In this document: positions 1 through 8,907 of the stretch, one piece after another
Layout of the letters: every line of letters begins with the position of its first letter
How positions within the stretch are numbered: position 1 is the stretch's first letter
The notes under the pieces: model-generated
The model's database searches: none
What the model was told of the DNA's origin: nothing
The model's input: the letters and a program-made list of their open reading frames with translations, nothing else
Source: Arcanobacterium wilhelmae
Lineage (GTDB): Bacteria; Actinomycetota; Actinomycetes; Actinomycetales; Actinomycetaceae
Reading direction: 5' to 3'
DNA: 64,000 bases
Assembly: GCF_029632765.1 (NCBI RefSeq)
Contig: NZ_CP121247.1
Coordinates: 1,951,623-2,015,622 of the forward strand
Made by a program: the position numbers and the translations under genes

Positions 1-224
1 ACGAACGTGTTGTCTGCACCTATTTTCCTGCGCAAATACACCCGCCCCAAAACACCCCCGCAGGCCATGCGCGAGGCGTATTATAGTTTCAGCGCCTCGC
101 CTGAGGCACGATCGCCCAGCACGAAGCCGGGCGCCGCATACGGCACGCGGGGGTGCCGTCCCCCTGAAAATACAGCATTTCCAGGGTCACCAGCCCAGAG
201 AAAAGGCAAGGAAAGGGAGCAAGG
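1..224. other. Intergenic/edge region, no gene recognised
   Basis: I see no supportable gene here. Reading frames in this stretch have no ribosome binding site and no recognisable family, and the long minus-strand frame is the antisense shadow of guaD. The last bases hold the guaD ribosome binding site (GGGAG near base 214). A minus-strand gene could end here from outside the window, but I cannot support one. Confidence 0.5.
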
Positions 225-1523
225 ATGCTCGCAATCCGGAGCGCTTATCTTAGCTTTCGCGCGAACCCATTCGAGGTTCCGTTTGAGGAAGCGACCGAGT
301 ACACGTCGGACGCGCTCATCATGATCGACGACGCCGGTCGCGTCACCAGCGTCGGTAGCGCGCCCGAGCTCCTCCCGCAACTCCCGCCAGGCACCGAGAT
401 CCACCACTACCCCCACCACCTGGTAATCCCGGGCTTCGTGGACACACACGTGCACTACTCCCAAACTCAGATGATCGCGGCTTACGGCGAGCAGCTCCTG
501 GATTGGCTGCGCGAATACACGTATGCCACCGAGCTCCAGTTCGAAAACCCGCAGCACGCGGCCGCGGTCGCCCGCGTTTTCTTGGACGAGCAGTTGCGTA
601 ACGGCACCACGACCTCGGCGGTGTATGCCACGGTTTTCCCGCAGTCGGTGGACGCAATCTTCAAGGAGGCCCGTGAGCGCGGGATGCGCCTGATCGCGGG
701 CAAGGTGGCGATGGACCGGGGCGCGCCGGCCGGTTTGCTCGATACTCCGCAGCGTGCCTACGCCGAGAGCGCCGAGCTGATCGCGCGTTGGCACGGTACG
801 GACCGTCTCGAGTACGCGATCACACCGCGTTTTGCGCCAACGTCCAGCCGTGAGCAGCTCGAGGCGCTCGGCCAACTCGCACACGAAAACCCCACGGCGC
901 TGATCCAAACCCACGTTTCGGAGAATCCAGCCGAGGTGGCACTGGTGGCCGAGCTCTTCCCCGAGCGCGCCGGCTACCTGGACGTTTACGACCACTACGG
1001 CCTCGTGCGCCCGCGCGCGATCTTTGGGCACGGCATCCACCTCACGGACGCGGAGCTGGCCACGCTCGCCGAGCGCGGCGCCGCGATCGCGCACTGCCCC
1101 ACCTCGAATTTCTTCCTCGGCTCGGGGGCGTTGAACGTACAGCGTGCCGCCGACGCCGGTGTGCGTCTCGCGCTCGGAACAGACCTGGGCGCGGGCACGA
1201 GTTTTTCGATGATACGCACGCTCGGTGCGGCGTATTCTGCGGCGCAGGCGAACGGGGTGGCTCTCGACGCCGGTCGGGCTCTGTACCTGGCAACCCGCGG
1301 TGGCGCAGAGGCTCTGGGGTTAGGCGAGAAAATCGGCCAGATCGCGCCTGGTTTCGAGGCGGATTTGGCGGTACTGGATCTGCATTCCACCCCGATCATC
1401 GAGTATCGGATGCAGTTCGCGGATACCTTGCGAGAAGCACTGTTCATTCAGATGACAATGGGTGACGACCGCGCAATCGCCGCCACCTATGTGGCCGGCC
1501 GCCGGGCGTACACACGAGAGTGA
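225..1523 (+). CDS. guaD: Guanine deaminase
   Basis: Amidohydrolase-superfamily enzyme that would hydrolyse guanine to xanthine and ammonia in purine salvage or catabolism. The 432-residue product shows the metal site in the expected order: HVH at residues 75-77 after PGFVDT, QTHVSE (H230), GHGIHL (H269) and GTD (D320). The NFFLGSG stretch near 295-301 is typical of guanine deaminases as opposed to other cyclic deaminases. GGGAG lies about 6 nt before the ATG. Length and motifs look complete. The gene runs directly into the decayed opp operon, whose first remnant overlaps its stop codon. Assignment to guanine rather than another aminopurine rests on family resemblance. Confidence 0.88.
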   Translation: MLAIRSAYLSFRANPFEVPFEEATEYTSDALIMIDDAGRVTSVGSAPELLPQLPPGTEIHHYPHHLVIPGFVDTHVHYSQTQMIAAYGEQLLDWLREYTYATELQFENPQHAAAVARVFLDEQLRNGTTTSAVYATVFPQSVDAIFKEARERGMRLIAGKVAMDRGAPAGLLDTPQRAYAESAELIARWHGTDRLEYAITPRFAPTSSREQLEALGQLAHENPTALIQTHVSENPAEVALVAELFPERAGYLDVYDHYGLVRPRAIFGHGIHLTDAELATLAERGAAIAHCPTSNFFLGSGALNVQRAADAGVRLALGTDLGAGTSFSMIRTLGAAYSAAQANGVALDAGRALYLATRGGAEALGLGEKIGQIAPGFEADLAVLDLHSTPIIEYRMQFADTLREALFIQMTMGDDRAIAATYVAGRRAYTRE

Positions 1524-2611
1524 GAATAATTATTCAAACCATTGCATACGCGAGGCAAAATATGGAACCATACGCCTCCGCCGTCGTCACGACGAACGGC
1601 ACCGAGCCCCAGAACCCGCTAATCCCCACGAACACGAATGAGGTTGGCGGCGGTAAGGTGCTCGACCTCATCTTCGAGGGCCTCGTCTACTACGACGAGA
1701 AAGGGGCGGTTCACAACGGCGCGGCCGAGTCGATCGATACCACCGACTCCCAGAACTACACCATCAAAATCAAACCGGGCCTGAAGTTCTCAAACGGCGA
1801 GCCACTCACGGCGAAGTCGTTTGTGGACGCCTGGCAGTACGGCGCACTCCTGAAGAACGCGCAGCTTTCCTCCTACTTCTTCGAGCCAATCGAGGGCTTC
1901 TCGTACGAGAAGGATTCCCCGCTCACGGGCCTGAAGGTTGTGCCGAACGAGACCTACGCCGGCGATCGCAAGCCGGCCGCGATCTTCCAGTCCTTCACAT
2001 TCCCGAAGTCGATGCCGCACTTCCAGGGCGAGGAAGGCAAGCTGCGCCGCGCGGCCCTGTCGTACGCGATCAACCGCGACGAGATCACCAAGGTGATCTT
2101 CCAAGGAACCCGCACCCCGGCGTCGGACTTCACCTCCCCGGTGATCGACGGCTGGTCGAAGGACGTGCCAGGCAACCAGGTACTCACCTACGATCCGGCG
2201 AAGGCGAAGGAATACTGGGCGAAGGCGGACGCGATCTCGAAGTGGGACGGCACCTTCAAGCTGGCCTACAACTCCGACGGCGACTACTCGAACCCCGAAG
2301 TGGACGCCCTGCTCAAGAAGGTCGCAGCGACCACCGATAAGGAGGCCCAGAAGGCCGACTACGCGAAGGTCCAGGAGATCCTCTTCGCGGATCTTCCGGC
2401 GATCCCGCTGTGGTGCTCGAACGTGGTGGGTGTGAAGCTCGGCTGGCTCAAACCGACCGTGGGCGGCACCCTCTTCCAGGCGATCGTGCGAGGCGAGGCG
2501 CCCACCGTCGTTTCGCTCACTACGGTTTTGGTGCTCGTCTATATTTTCGCCAACCTGCTCGTTGACCTCCTGTACGCCGTTCTTGATCCGAGGATTCTCT
2601 ATGAAAACTGA
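1520..2611 (+). pseudogene. Collapsed oppA (peptide-binding lipoprotein) fused to the oppB 3' end
   Basis: One open frame of 363 codons stitches together pieces of two genes. Up to about base 2470 it matches a family 5 peptide-binding protein (NPLIPTNTNEVGG, then LRRAALSYAINRDEI). The lipoprotein signal peptide and lipobox are absent and at least three internal blocks appear missing. From about 2471 the frame becomes the C-terminus of an OppB permease, including a transmembrane stretch (TTVLVLVYIFANLLVDL) and the family ending LLYAVLDPRI. The ATG overlaps the guaD stop and has no natural signal sequence, so export is impossible as written. The reading frame survives every junction, which is unusual for neutral decay. 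I call it a non-functional remnant. Confidence 0.8.
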
Positions 2612-2730
2612 ACACTTTGTTGCCGAAACTGACGAGACCGGCCGGGTTCCTGGCGCTCACCGTTCTCGGCTTCATCATGATGGGCGACGCCGTCCGCGAC
2701 GCGCTCGACCCCAAGGCCCGCAACCGTTAG
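2601..2730 (+). pseudogene. oppC remnant (peptide ABC permease)
   Basis: An N-terminal scrap starts at ATG 2601 (MKTEHFVAETDETG). After a large deletion the C-terminal scrap follows in another frame (LTVLGFIMMGDAVRDALDPK, stop at 2728-2730), which is the standard end of an OppC/DppC permease. About 250 codons are missing between the two, and the junction near 2642 shifts the frame. It overlaps the oppB remnant end by 11 nt, as intact opp genes often do, so the ancestral operon order is still visible. Confidence 0.75.
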
Positions 2731-2738
2731 GACGAACC

Positions 2739-3288
2739 ATGAGTGAGAATACTTTTCCGACGACGTCGGGTGCAACCGATTTTCCAAAACCCGTACACTT
2801 CGCTGGATCCGATGTATTCGATCTACCGCGTGATCGAGGAGCCGATGCGTGTCCATAGCGTGGGGAGTAAGAAGGAGCGGGCTGCGCGCGTGGCCGAGCT
2901 GCTGGACATGGTGGCATTGCCGAAATCGACGATGCGCCGCTATCCGAACGAGCTCTCGGGCGGGCAGCGCCAGCGCGTGGCGATCGCGCGTGCGCTTGCG
3001 CTGAACCCTGATCTCGTGGTGTGCGACGAAGCAGTGTCTGCGTTGGACGTGCTGGTGCAGGATCAGATCCTTCACCTGCTCACGGATCTGCAGGCGGAGC
3101 TGAACCTGACTTATCTTTTCATCACTCACGACTTGGCGGTGGTTCGCGCGATCGCTGATGATGTGGCCGTAATGGAGAAGGGCAAGATCGTGGAGCATGC
3201 ACGCACGGACGCCGTGTTTGCCACTCCCCAGATGGAGTACACGCGGGCGTTGCTTGATGCGATCCCGGGCGGGAAGCTCGGCTTCTGA
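2739..3288 (+). pseudogene. oppD/oppF remnant (ABC ATPase lacking Walker A)
   Basis: A short ATPase N-terminus starts at ATG 2739 (MSENTFP) but is out of frame with the main body. From about 2775 the other frame carries the second half of an OppF/DppF ATPase: Q-loop [10 protein letters not shown], signature [15 protein letters not shown], Walker [14 protein letters not shown] and H-loop FITHDL. The Walker A region is gone, so ATP binding should be lost. OppD and OppF may have been merged by deletion. It is the last piece of the collapsed opp operon, followed by an inverted repeat before the sialidase gene. Confidence 0.8.
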
Positions 3289-3318
3289 CCACGCCCAGAC
3301 AGAACTTCAAATTCACCG

Positions 3319-3355
3319 TGTGCAAGCGCATGAAAAATTGTCATGCGCTTGCACA
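3319..3355. terminator. Perfect 15-bp inverted repeat, 7-nt loop
   Basis: Arms 3319-3333 and 3341-3355 are exact reverse complements (TGTGCAAGCGCATGA). No T-run follows on the plus side. It could be a factor-dependent terminator after the opp remnants or an operator for the sialidase gene 118 nt downstream. The sequence alone cannot decide. Confidence 0.55.
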
Positions 3356-3472
3356 ATGCTTACATGTTTTCAAACGCCATCAAATTCGTCAGACATCTGT
3401 GTTACCTTCGTGATGTGTTCCCCCAACACACGCGTGTCCCCTGGATGCGCTTCTCAACGACGAGGAGAAACG

Positions 3473-6400
3473 ATGACACATCGCAAACACTGGCGGACAC
3501 TGTCGTCCGCCCTAGCCGCGAGCGCCTTAGCGTTCACATCCGTCGTTGCGGCAACACCCGCAACCGCAACTCCCGAAGCTCCATCCCCAGCAACACAGGC
3601 CCCGACGTCGCCAACTGGCCCCCAAACGCCAGCCGAGGCTCCGACGTCGGAGACGCTCGTTGCGCCGGAAGGCAACGGCACGTCGTCGGTGACGGTTCCT
3701 GGCCACATCACCGTCTCTATCGCGCCAACTACCCCCGCCGATCAGCCCGCGTACGTTGGCGAAACACTCACCTGGAAGGTCGCGCTGACGTTCCTGTCCG
3801 AGAACCAGCCAACGAACGAAGCTCAGTGGTGGCGTCTGGAAAGTTCCGGGGCGAACGTCACCGGTAACACCACCTGCAACTACACCCGCAAGAATGGCGA
3901 CACTCGAACATCCGCATCCTGCACAGTCAGCGCGAAGGTGACTGAAACAGGCACCTTCGCACCTGAACTCAGATTCGGCGTGCGCCAGGATCCTCGAGAT
4001 AAGAGCAGCCGCGCGCCGATCAGCGAGCAGTTCACTGTCCGCGGGCAGGCAGTCAACGTACTGCCGGCGTCGCAGCGGCCGGCAGCACCGGGCGTCGAAG
4101 CGGTCAAGGATCTGGTAGAGATTTCCCTGCAACGCGAGAGTGCCGACGAGCTCACCGAATTCCACATGGGCGATCCAGTGCTCTACAAGTTGCGCTACAA
4201 CTTCAAAAAGTCCGGCGTGACCGTCAAGCCAGTGCAGGCGAACCTCCAACACACGGCACCCGGCGGCCCTGTGGGTTGGGCGAATTGCGAGCGCAAGTAT
4301 AACGACGCCGACGCCGGCTACTGCGATCTTCCGCAGGTCACTCTCACACCAGATAACATCACCGACGGAACCTTCACGCCTCGCATCACGTTCGATGTGA
4401 GCAGCTCCGCTGGAACAAAGCGCGTTGAGCTCATCGGTGAGCCGTTGAAAGTCTCCCCCACCCCACGTGACATCGCCACCGACGTCGCCTCCTCGCGCAC
4501 CGGCGTCGTCACAGGCAAGTCCGTTCTTCTCGCCCGCCCGGGCGATCTCGGGTTCACCTGCAGCCGGATCGTTGCACTCACCACCGCGCCCGACGGCACG
4601 ATGCTCGCCGCGTGGGACGGCCGCCTCGGCGGTAAAACCCCAGGGAGCCACCAGTGCCCTGATTCGCCCGGCCCGAACTCAATCGTGCTGCGCACATCCG
4701 CAGATAACGGAGTCACATGGTCTGCTCCGCGCGTGATCGCTGCCGGCCACGAGAGCACTAAGGGCAACGATCTGCTCGGCTACTCCGACCCAAGCTTCGT
4801 CGTTGATCGAGAAACCGGCAAGGTGTTCACGTTCTTCGTGCGTTCCCTCGACGCTGGCTTCGGCTCGTCTGTGGCTGGAACCGACGCCAACCAGCGCAGC
4901 GCCATCCACGCGGCCGTGATCGAATCTTCCGACAACGGAAAAACCTGGAGCGAACCGCGAACGATTACCGCAGATATCACGAAGGGCATTGGCGAGAAAT
5001 CACGCTTCGCCGCCTCGGGCGAAGGTATCCAGCTCAAGTACGGCCCACATAAGGGCCGCCTAGTTCAACAGTTCACGGTCCGAAAGATCGACAACCAAAA
5101 CTACGCACGCTCCGTATTCTCCGACGACGGCGGAAAGACTTGGGTTCCGGGCGAACTCTTCGGCCCGGGCATGGACGAGAACAAGGTTGTCGAACTCTCT
5201 GATGGCCGGCTGATGGTGAACTCGCGCTCGAGCGGCAGTAATTCCAACCGCAAACTGTGGATCTCAGCAGACCAAGGAGCTACTTACCAGCAGTTCGATG
5301 GACCGACGCTGAACGATGCAGTCAATAACGCCGGCTGGACCCGCGCGTTCCCGAACGCGCCGCAGGGCGATCCTCGTGCGAAGATCCTGCTGTTCACGAA
5401 CACTCCTGTCAAGGAGATGCACAAGCATAATCCTCGTCCGAATGGCACGTTGCGCGTTTCCTTCGACGATGGCCGAAACTTCACTGATGGCAAGGTTTTC
5501 AACGATGGCTGGACTGGCTACTCCACGATCACTCCTCTCTTCGCGGGCGGAGCATTCGATTCCGGCACGTACGGTGTACTCCATGAGGGTCCGCGCTCGG
5601 ATTGGGGCGTGAGCTACATGCAGCTCAGCTTCGACTGGCTCGGCGGCAATCTCCTCGTCCCAGGCGGTTTCGACCGCGAGGTTCACCCGGGCGGCAACCT
5701 CGTTTCGCTCACTCTCGACAACCTGGGCTCGGCAAGCAGCTCCGCGACAGTGAGCGCAACGCTGCCAAAGGGTTGGGCGCTCGCCCCGGCGTCGACGTCG
5801 GCGGCGGACGTCACTGCCACCGACAACGCGACTTTCCCCGTGCAGTTCCCCGCGAACGTCGCGGGCGGCAAGCGTGCGCAGACCACCGCGAAGCTGGTGG
5901 TTCCTGAGGGTACGAAGCCGGGCACGTACACGATCGGCCTGACGTCCACGAGCAGCAAGGGCGAGGTGACGTCGTCGTTCGTCGTCACGTTGCCGGAGGG
6001 GAGCGTTTCCGGCGACGAAACTCGCGTTGAAGGTTCCACTTCCATAGCCGACGCCGACGTCGACTATTCGCAGGTGGAGGGCAAGGTTGTTCAAACCCAG
6101 CCGCTCACGCCGTTAACACCCGCCGAACCGGTACCGGGTAAGGACATCACGATCGAGGGCGCCCGCCCGCAGATCGATATCCACGGAACTGTTCCCGAGA
6201 TCGATATTCAGGGCGCTCGGCCGGAGATTACGATCGAGGGCGCTCGGCCGGAAATCGACATTCACGGAACGGCACGTCAGGAGCTCGTGCCGGTACGGAT
6301 TGTGGTGAAAGTGGTTACGTCTCAACTCTTGCCAATCTGGTTCCCACAGCCCCCGCGCATAGTGTTCCCGATCCCCGCGCGCCATGCATGGCATGCAGCG

Positions 6401-6577
6401 CCGTGGCACCACGTGAACATGTGGAACCCGGTGAGCCGGGTCCGTGTGACCAACCCGCTGTCCGGCGTCGGGCGGTGGCATCAGCCACAGCGCCACGCGC
6501 CGGCGTTCGGTCAGTGGCACGGGCATGCCCCGTTCACACACAACTGGTTCGGCCAGGCGCGGTTCATCCTGCCGTGA
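3473..6577 (+). CDS. nanH: Exported sialidase (neuraminidase)
   Basis: Secreted exo-alpha-sialidase expected to cleave terminal sialic acids from host glycans. The ATG at 3473 follows GAGGAG and begins a signal peptide (residues 1 to about 33). Two cysteine-containing Ig-like regions span roughly residues 65-300. The GH33 catalytic propeller follows, with a variant of the N-terminal arginine motif (CSRIVALTTAPDG, near 363) and five Asp-boxes near 409, 486, 550, 599 and 662 (for example SADNGVTWS, SSDNGKTWS). A NEW3-like beta domain covers about 737-840. Next come 9-residue repeats of the RPEIDIHGT type and a His/Trp/Pro-rich tail. There is no LPxTG motif or C-terminal membrane helix, so it is probably released or held non-covalently. 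Length is 1034 residues, close to NanH-type sialidases of Trueperella. Confidence 0.88.
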   Translation: MTHRKHWRTLSSALAASALAFTSVVAATPATATPEAPSPATQAPTSPTGPQTPAEAPTSETLVAPEGNGTSSVTVPGHITVSIAPTTPADQPAYVGETLTWKVALTFLSENQPTNEAQWWRLESSGANVTGNTTCNYTRKNGDTRTSASCTVSAKVTETGTFAPELRFGVRQDPRDKSSRAPISEQFTVRGQAVNVLPASQRPAAPGVEAVKDLVEISLQRESADELTEFHMGDPVLYKLRYNFKKSGVTVKPVQANLQHTAPGGPVGWANCERKYNDADAGYCDLPQVTLTPDNITDGTFTPRITFDVSSSAGTKRVELIGEPLKVSPTPRDIATDVASSRTGVVTGKSVLLARPGDLGFTCSRIVALTTAPDGTMLAAWDGRLGGKTPGSHQCPDSPGPNSIVLRTSADNGVTWSAPRVIAAGHESTKGNDLLGYSDPSFVVDRETGKVFTFFVRSLDAGFGSSVAGTDANQRSAIHAAVIESSDNGKTWSEPRTITADITKGIGEKSRFAASGEGIQLKYGPHKGRLVQQFTVRKIDNQNYARSVFSDDGGKTWVPGELFGPGMDENKVVELSDGRLMVNSRSSGSNSNRKLWISADQGATYQQFDGPTLNDAVNNAGWTRAFPNAPQGDPRAKILLFTNTPVKEMHKHNPRPNGTLRVSFDDGRNFTDGKVFNDGWTGYSTITPLFAGGAFDSGTYGVLHEGPRSDWGVSYMQLSFDWLGGNLLVPGGFDREVHPGGNLVSLTLDNLGSASSSATVSATLPKGWALAPASTSAADVTATDNATFPVQFPANVAGGKRAQTTAKLVVPEGTKPGTYTIGLTSTSSKGEVTSSFVVTLPEGSVSGDETRVEGSTSIADADVDYSQVEGKVVQTQPLTPLTPAEPVPGKDITIEGARPQIDIHGTVPEIDIQGARPEITIEGARPEIDIHGTARQELVPVRIVVKVVTSQLLPIWFPQPPRIVFPIPARHAWHAAPWHHVNMWNPVSRVRVTNPLSGVGRWHQPQRHAPAFGQWHGHAPFTHNWFGQARFILP
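6142..6270 (+). repeat. In-frame 27-bp (9-residue) repeats in the sialidase gene
   Basis: About four and a half imperfect copies of a 9-residue unit (RPQIDIHGT, VPEIDIQGA, RPEITIEGA, RPEIDIHGT) alternate hydrophobic and polar residues, suggesting a beta-rich stalk between the NEW3-like domain and the tail. Confidence 0.8.
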
Positions 6578-6620
6578 CACACCGAGGTTCTGACAAACGC
6601 ATTTAATCTCGCGCGCCGAC

Positions 6621-6666
6621 ATGTGGGGTGGCGGGTTGCCGTAAAAGGCAACCCGCCACCCCACAT
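6621..6666 (+). terminator. Strong stem-loop after the sialidase gene
   Basis: Arms 6621-6640 and 6647-6666 are perfect 20-bp reverse complements with a GTAAAA loop, 44 nt past the sialidase stop. There is no downstream T-tract, but stem strength and position support termination. Confidence 0.75.
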
Positions 6667-6792
6667 GCGCCTCAGCACAATCTGTGGACGTCTCGCCTCC
6701 GAGACATAACCACAGTCACGCGGAACAAGAGACCGTTGCTGAGGAGAGACACGACACTCCACCACGCCCCACAGTTCGGCGATAATTGGCCC

Positions 6793-7524
6793 ATGAGCAT
6801 TCTTTATGTGCCATTGCGCGCGGTCGGCGAGTGGGTATTGCAGGTGACGACGGAGCCGGGTGGCGTCGTCGGGGCAGAGTTCCTGCGCCCCTTCGGCCCG
6901 CTCGCAACCCCCGACGCCTCGGCGGAATTTAGCGGCGAAGAGGCAACAACGATGAGCTCTGTCGATTTCGACAGTTCCAGTACCAACTCTCACGCCTCTC
7001 CCCTCGCTTCCGTTTCCACAGAATCGCCTTCTGTTCCCCACAAATCCGCCTACGAGAAGGACCTTGACCGCCATTCGGGCTCGTGGGTGTATGTTGAGGC
7101 GGCGCACGGTGGTGGTTCGGGGGCATTCGTGAGCGTGGACGAATTGCGCGGGATTAATCGAGTGGCCACGGAGGCTGTACTCGCGTGGGAGGCCGGCGAT
7201 TTCGCGGCCGCGAGCGAGGTGCCCGTCGTCGGGAAACGTACGGAGTTTCAGGCAAAGTTCGTACGCACGCTTCGGGAAATCCCGGCCGGCGAGCTGGTCA
7301 CATATTCGTCGCTGGCGGAACTCATGGGACACCCACGGGCAGCACGCACCGTGGCCACATGCTGCTCGCACAACCCGGTGCCGTTCTTCGTTCCGTGCCA
7401 TCGGGTGATCCCGATGGCCGTGGAAAATTCGCTCATGCGTGGCGTATGGCCATCAGATTTCGGGAAGTTTATGGGCAAGCCGGCGCTCAAAACCGCCCTC
7501 GTCGAAAAAGAGTTCGGCCGCTAG
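6793..7524 (+). CDS. ogt: Methylated-DNA--protein-cysteine methyltransferase
   Basis: Suicide DNA-repair protein that takes methyl groups from O6-methylguanine. The C-terminal half shows the winged-helix entry (TEFQAKFVRTLREIPAGELVTYSSLAELMGHPRAARTV in pieces) and the acceptor-cysteine motif PCHRV at about residues 201-205. I chose the ATG at 6793 because the longer frame upstream runs through the sialidase terminator. The N-terminal domain carries a Ser/Thr-rich insert (residues about 56-95) with no family counterpart I recognise, and the C-terminus lacks the usual clear GGxxxKxxLL stretch. It stands alone between two stem-loops, so it is probably monocistronic. Confidence 0.82.
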   Translation: MSILYVPLRAVGEWVLQVTTEPGGVVGAEFLRPFGPLATPDASAEFSGEEATTMSSVDFDSSSTNSHASPLASVSTESPSVPHKSAYEKDLDRHSGSWVYVEAAHGGGSGAFVSVDELRGINRVATEAVLAWEAGDFAAASEVPVVGKRTEFQAKFVRTLREIPAGELVTYSSLAELMGHPRAARTVATCCSHNPVPFFVPCHRVIPMAVENSLMRGVWPSDFGKFMGKPALKTALVEKEFGR

Positions 7525-7661
7525 CCACACACCCGGCACCCAACCCTCGCCCCAGCGTCGGGACACCCGCCGACGTCGGGAATCCCGTGCACAACTCCGT
7601 CAATCCAGCCAGGCGTTGCTCCATGCGCAACGCCTCACCCAACTGATTGAGTTATGCACGA

Positions 7662-7700
7662 ACGGGTGGGAGGAAAGCGCACTGCTTTCCTCCCACCCGT
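7662..7700. terminator. Bidirectional stem-loop
   Basis: Arms 7662-7678 and 7684-7700 are perfect 17-bp reverse complements with a 5-nt loop. It lies between convergent genes (ogt on plus, the acidic protein on minus) and can serve both. Confidence 0.75.
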
Positions 7701-7743
7701 GATTTCGAGGTGAGGAATCTTCCCGCACGGGGAAGCTTTGTGA

Positions 7744-8175
7744 TCAGTCGAAAATGAATGCCTTTTCGATGATCTCACGGTCGAGATTCAGCTCTTTGGC
7801 TGCGCGCACAACGAAGCCTTCGTGGTTATCCGCCTTGGCCTTGGCGTAATCATCGTGGTACTTGCCGCCAACCTTCGAGAACGCCTCGTGAACCTCATCG
7901 GTGGTCTTGCCAGAATCATCGGCGAGACCCTTCAGAGTCTCCTCGCGCTCGCCAAAGCGCGGGGTGTACGACTCCATCGTGTCCACGTCGATACCGAGCT
8001 CAGCCGCCATTTCCTCAATGAACTTTGCGTGAACTTCGTTCACTGCCGGATCGCCCACCTTATGAGCCTCAACGCCAGCGGCATGCAAGCCGGGGACCAG
8101 CTCGTCAGCGTTCTTGCCGGTGATCTCCATCAGGTTAGCAAGAAGCTTCTGGTGCATTTCTTCGGTGCTCATCAT
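7744..8175 (-). CDS. Small acidic helical protein, function unknown
   Basis: A 143-residue product I do not recognise. It is rich in Glu, Asp, Lys and Ala, predicted mostly helical, with no signal peptide, membrane helix or cysteine. AAGGAG lies about 10 nt before a tandem ATGATG start (8175 or 8172). Codon use matches the neighbours, so it looks like a real, well-expressed cytosolic protein. It is single-gene, with a stem-loop downstream and an AT-rich 200-nt region upstream that could hold its promoter. Confidence 0.7.
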   Translation of the reverse strand: MMSTEEMHQKLLANLMEITGKNADELVPGLHAAGVEAHKVGDPAVNEVHAKFIEEMAAELGIDVDTMESYTPRFGEREETLKGLADDSGKTTDEVHEAFSKVGGKYHDDYAKAKADNHEGFVVRAAKELNLDREIIEKAFIFD

Positions 8176-8356
8176 GAGTATTCACTCCTTCACATTTATC
8201 GAAAACGCAGGGACTGAAGCCTGTGCTCCATCCGGGCCCGCGGGCCGCGTTTTCTGTATGAATCCAGAATACACCCATTTAGTTAAATATCAAATTATTT
8301 AAATCTGGACTTTTTATGGACAACTGCCGCGCCACCGATATAGCCACCCCGCACAC

Positions 8357-8403
8357 AAAAAACCGACGCCGGCACGCAACTTGCGCACCGGCGTCGGCAG
8401 AAA
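8357..8403 (-). terminator. Rho-independent terminator of the PTS EIIA gene
   Basis: CCGACGCCGG (8363-8372) pairs with CCGGCGTCGG (8388-8397), with further pairing inward (TTGCG/CGCAA). On the minus strand the stem is followed by T6. The stem is built from two inverted copies of the decamer found across the window. Confidence 0.85.
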
Positions 8404-8412
8404 AACCAGCCC

Positions 8413-8907
8413 TCACTCCGACGGCATCAAAATCATCACCGGCTCTCCCGAGCCCGCCTCAAGATTCGGCTCCGACGCCGCGTAGCTCACCAGCGACGTC
8501 ACCACCACGGGGGTCAGCATCGAAACCGCACGCTGCGCAACAGTCTCATCAATACGCAACACCGGATCGCCAGCCTCAACCTTCTGACCCAGCTCAGCAA
8601 CCGCGCTGAAACCCACGCCAGCCAAAGCAACCGTGTTCACACCAATGTGCACCAGCACCTCAGCGCCACCCTCGCTGCGCACCGTGAACGCGTGATGCGT
8701 GCCAGCGATCATCGTGATCTCACCCGAAATCGGTGAACAAAACTCGTTCCCCTCCGGCAGCACCGCAAAGCCCTTGCCCATGTGTCCACCAGCAAAAGTC
8801 GGATCCGGCACATGCTCAAGCGAGCTCAACTTGCCCGCCACCGGCGCAAAAACATCCACCTTGTGCGCAAGTGGGCCATCACCATGCTTCTTGAAAATAT
8901 TGAACAT
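8413..8907 (-). CDS. crr: PTS glucose-type EIIA component
   Basis: Cytosolic phosphocarrier (164 residues) of the sugar phosphotransferase system, passing phosphate from HPr to a glucose-family EIIBC. It shows the EIIA-Glc order: DVFAPVAGKL, the MGKGFAVLPEG turn, the first histidine in AGTHHAFTV, and the phosphorylated histidine in VLVHIGVNTV. The ATG at 8907 follows AAAGGA; the longer upstream frame has no start signal. No permease domain is attached and none lies nearby, so it may serve a transporter elsewhere and could also act in inducer exclusion. Confidence 0.88.
   Translation of the reverse strand: MFNIFKKHGDGPLAHKVDVFAPVAGKLSSLEHVPDPTFAGGHMGKGFAVLPEGNEFCSPISGEITMIAGTHHAFTVRSEGGAEVLVHIGVNTVALAGVGFSAVAELGQKVEAGDPVLRIDETVAQRAVSMLTPVVVTSLVSYAASEPNLEAGSGEPVMILMPSE

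Noticed and set aside
81..1094. Long minus-strand open frame opposite guaD
   Set aside because: Antisense shadow of a GC-rich gene; Arg/Val-rich, no start signal and no family.
3527..4651. Minus-strand open frame of 374 codons opposite the sialidase
   Set aside because: Shadow frame; the plus-strand sialidase has signal peptide and Asp-boxes.
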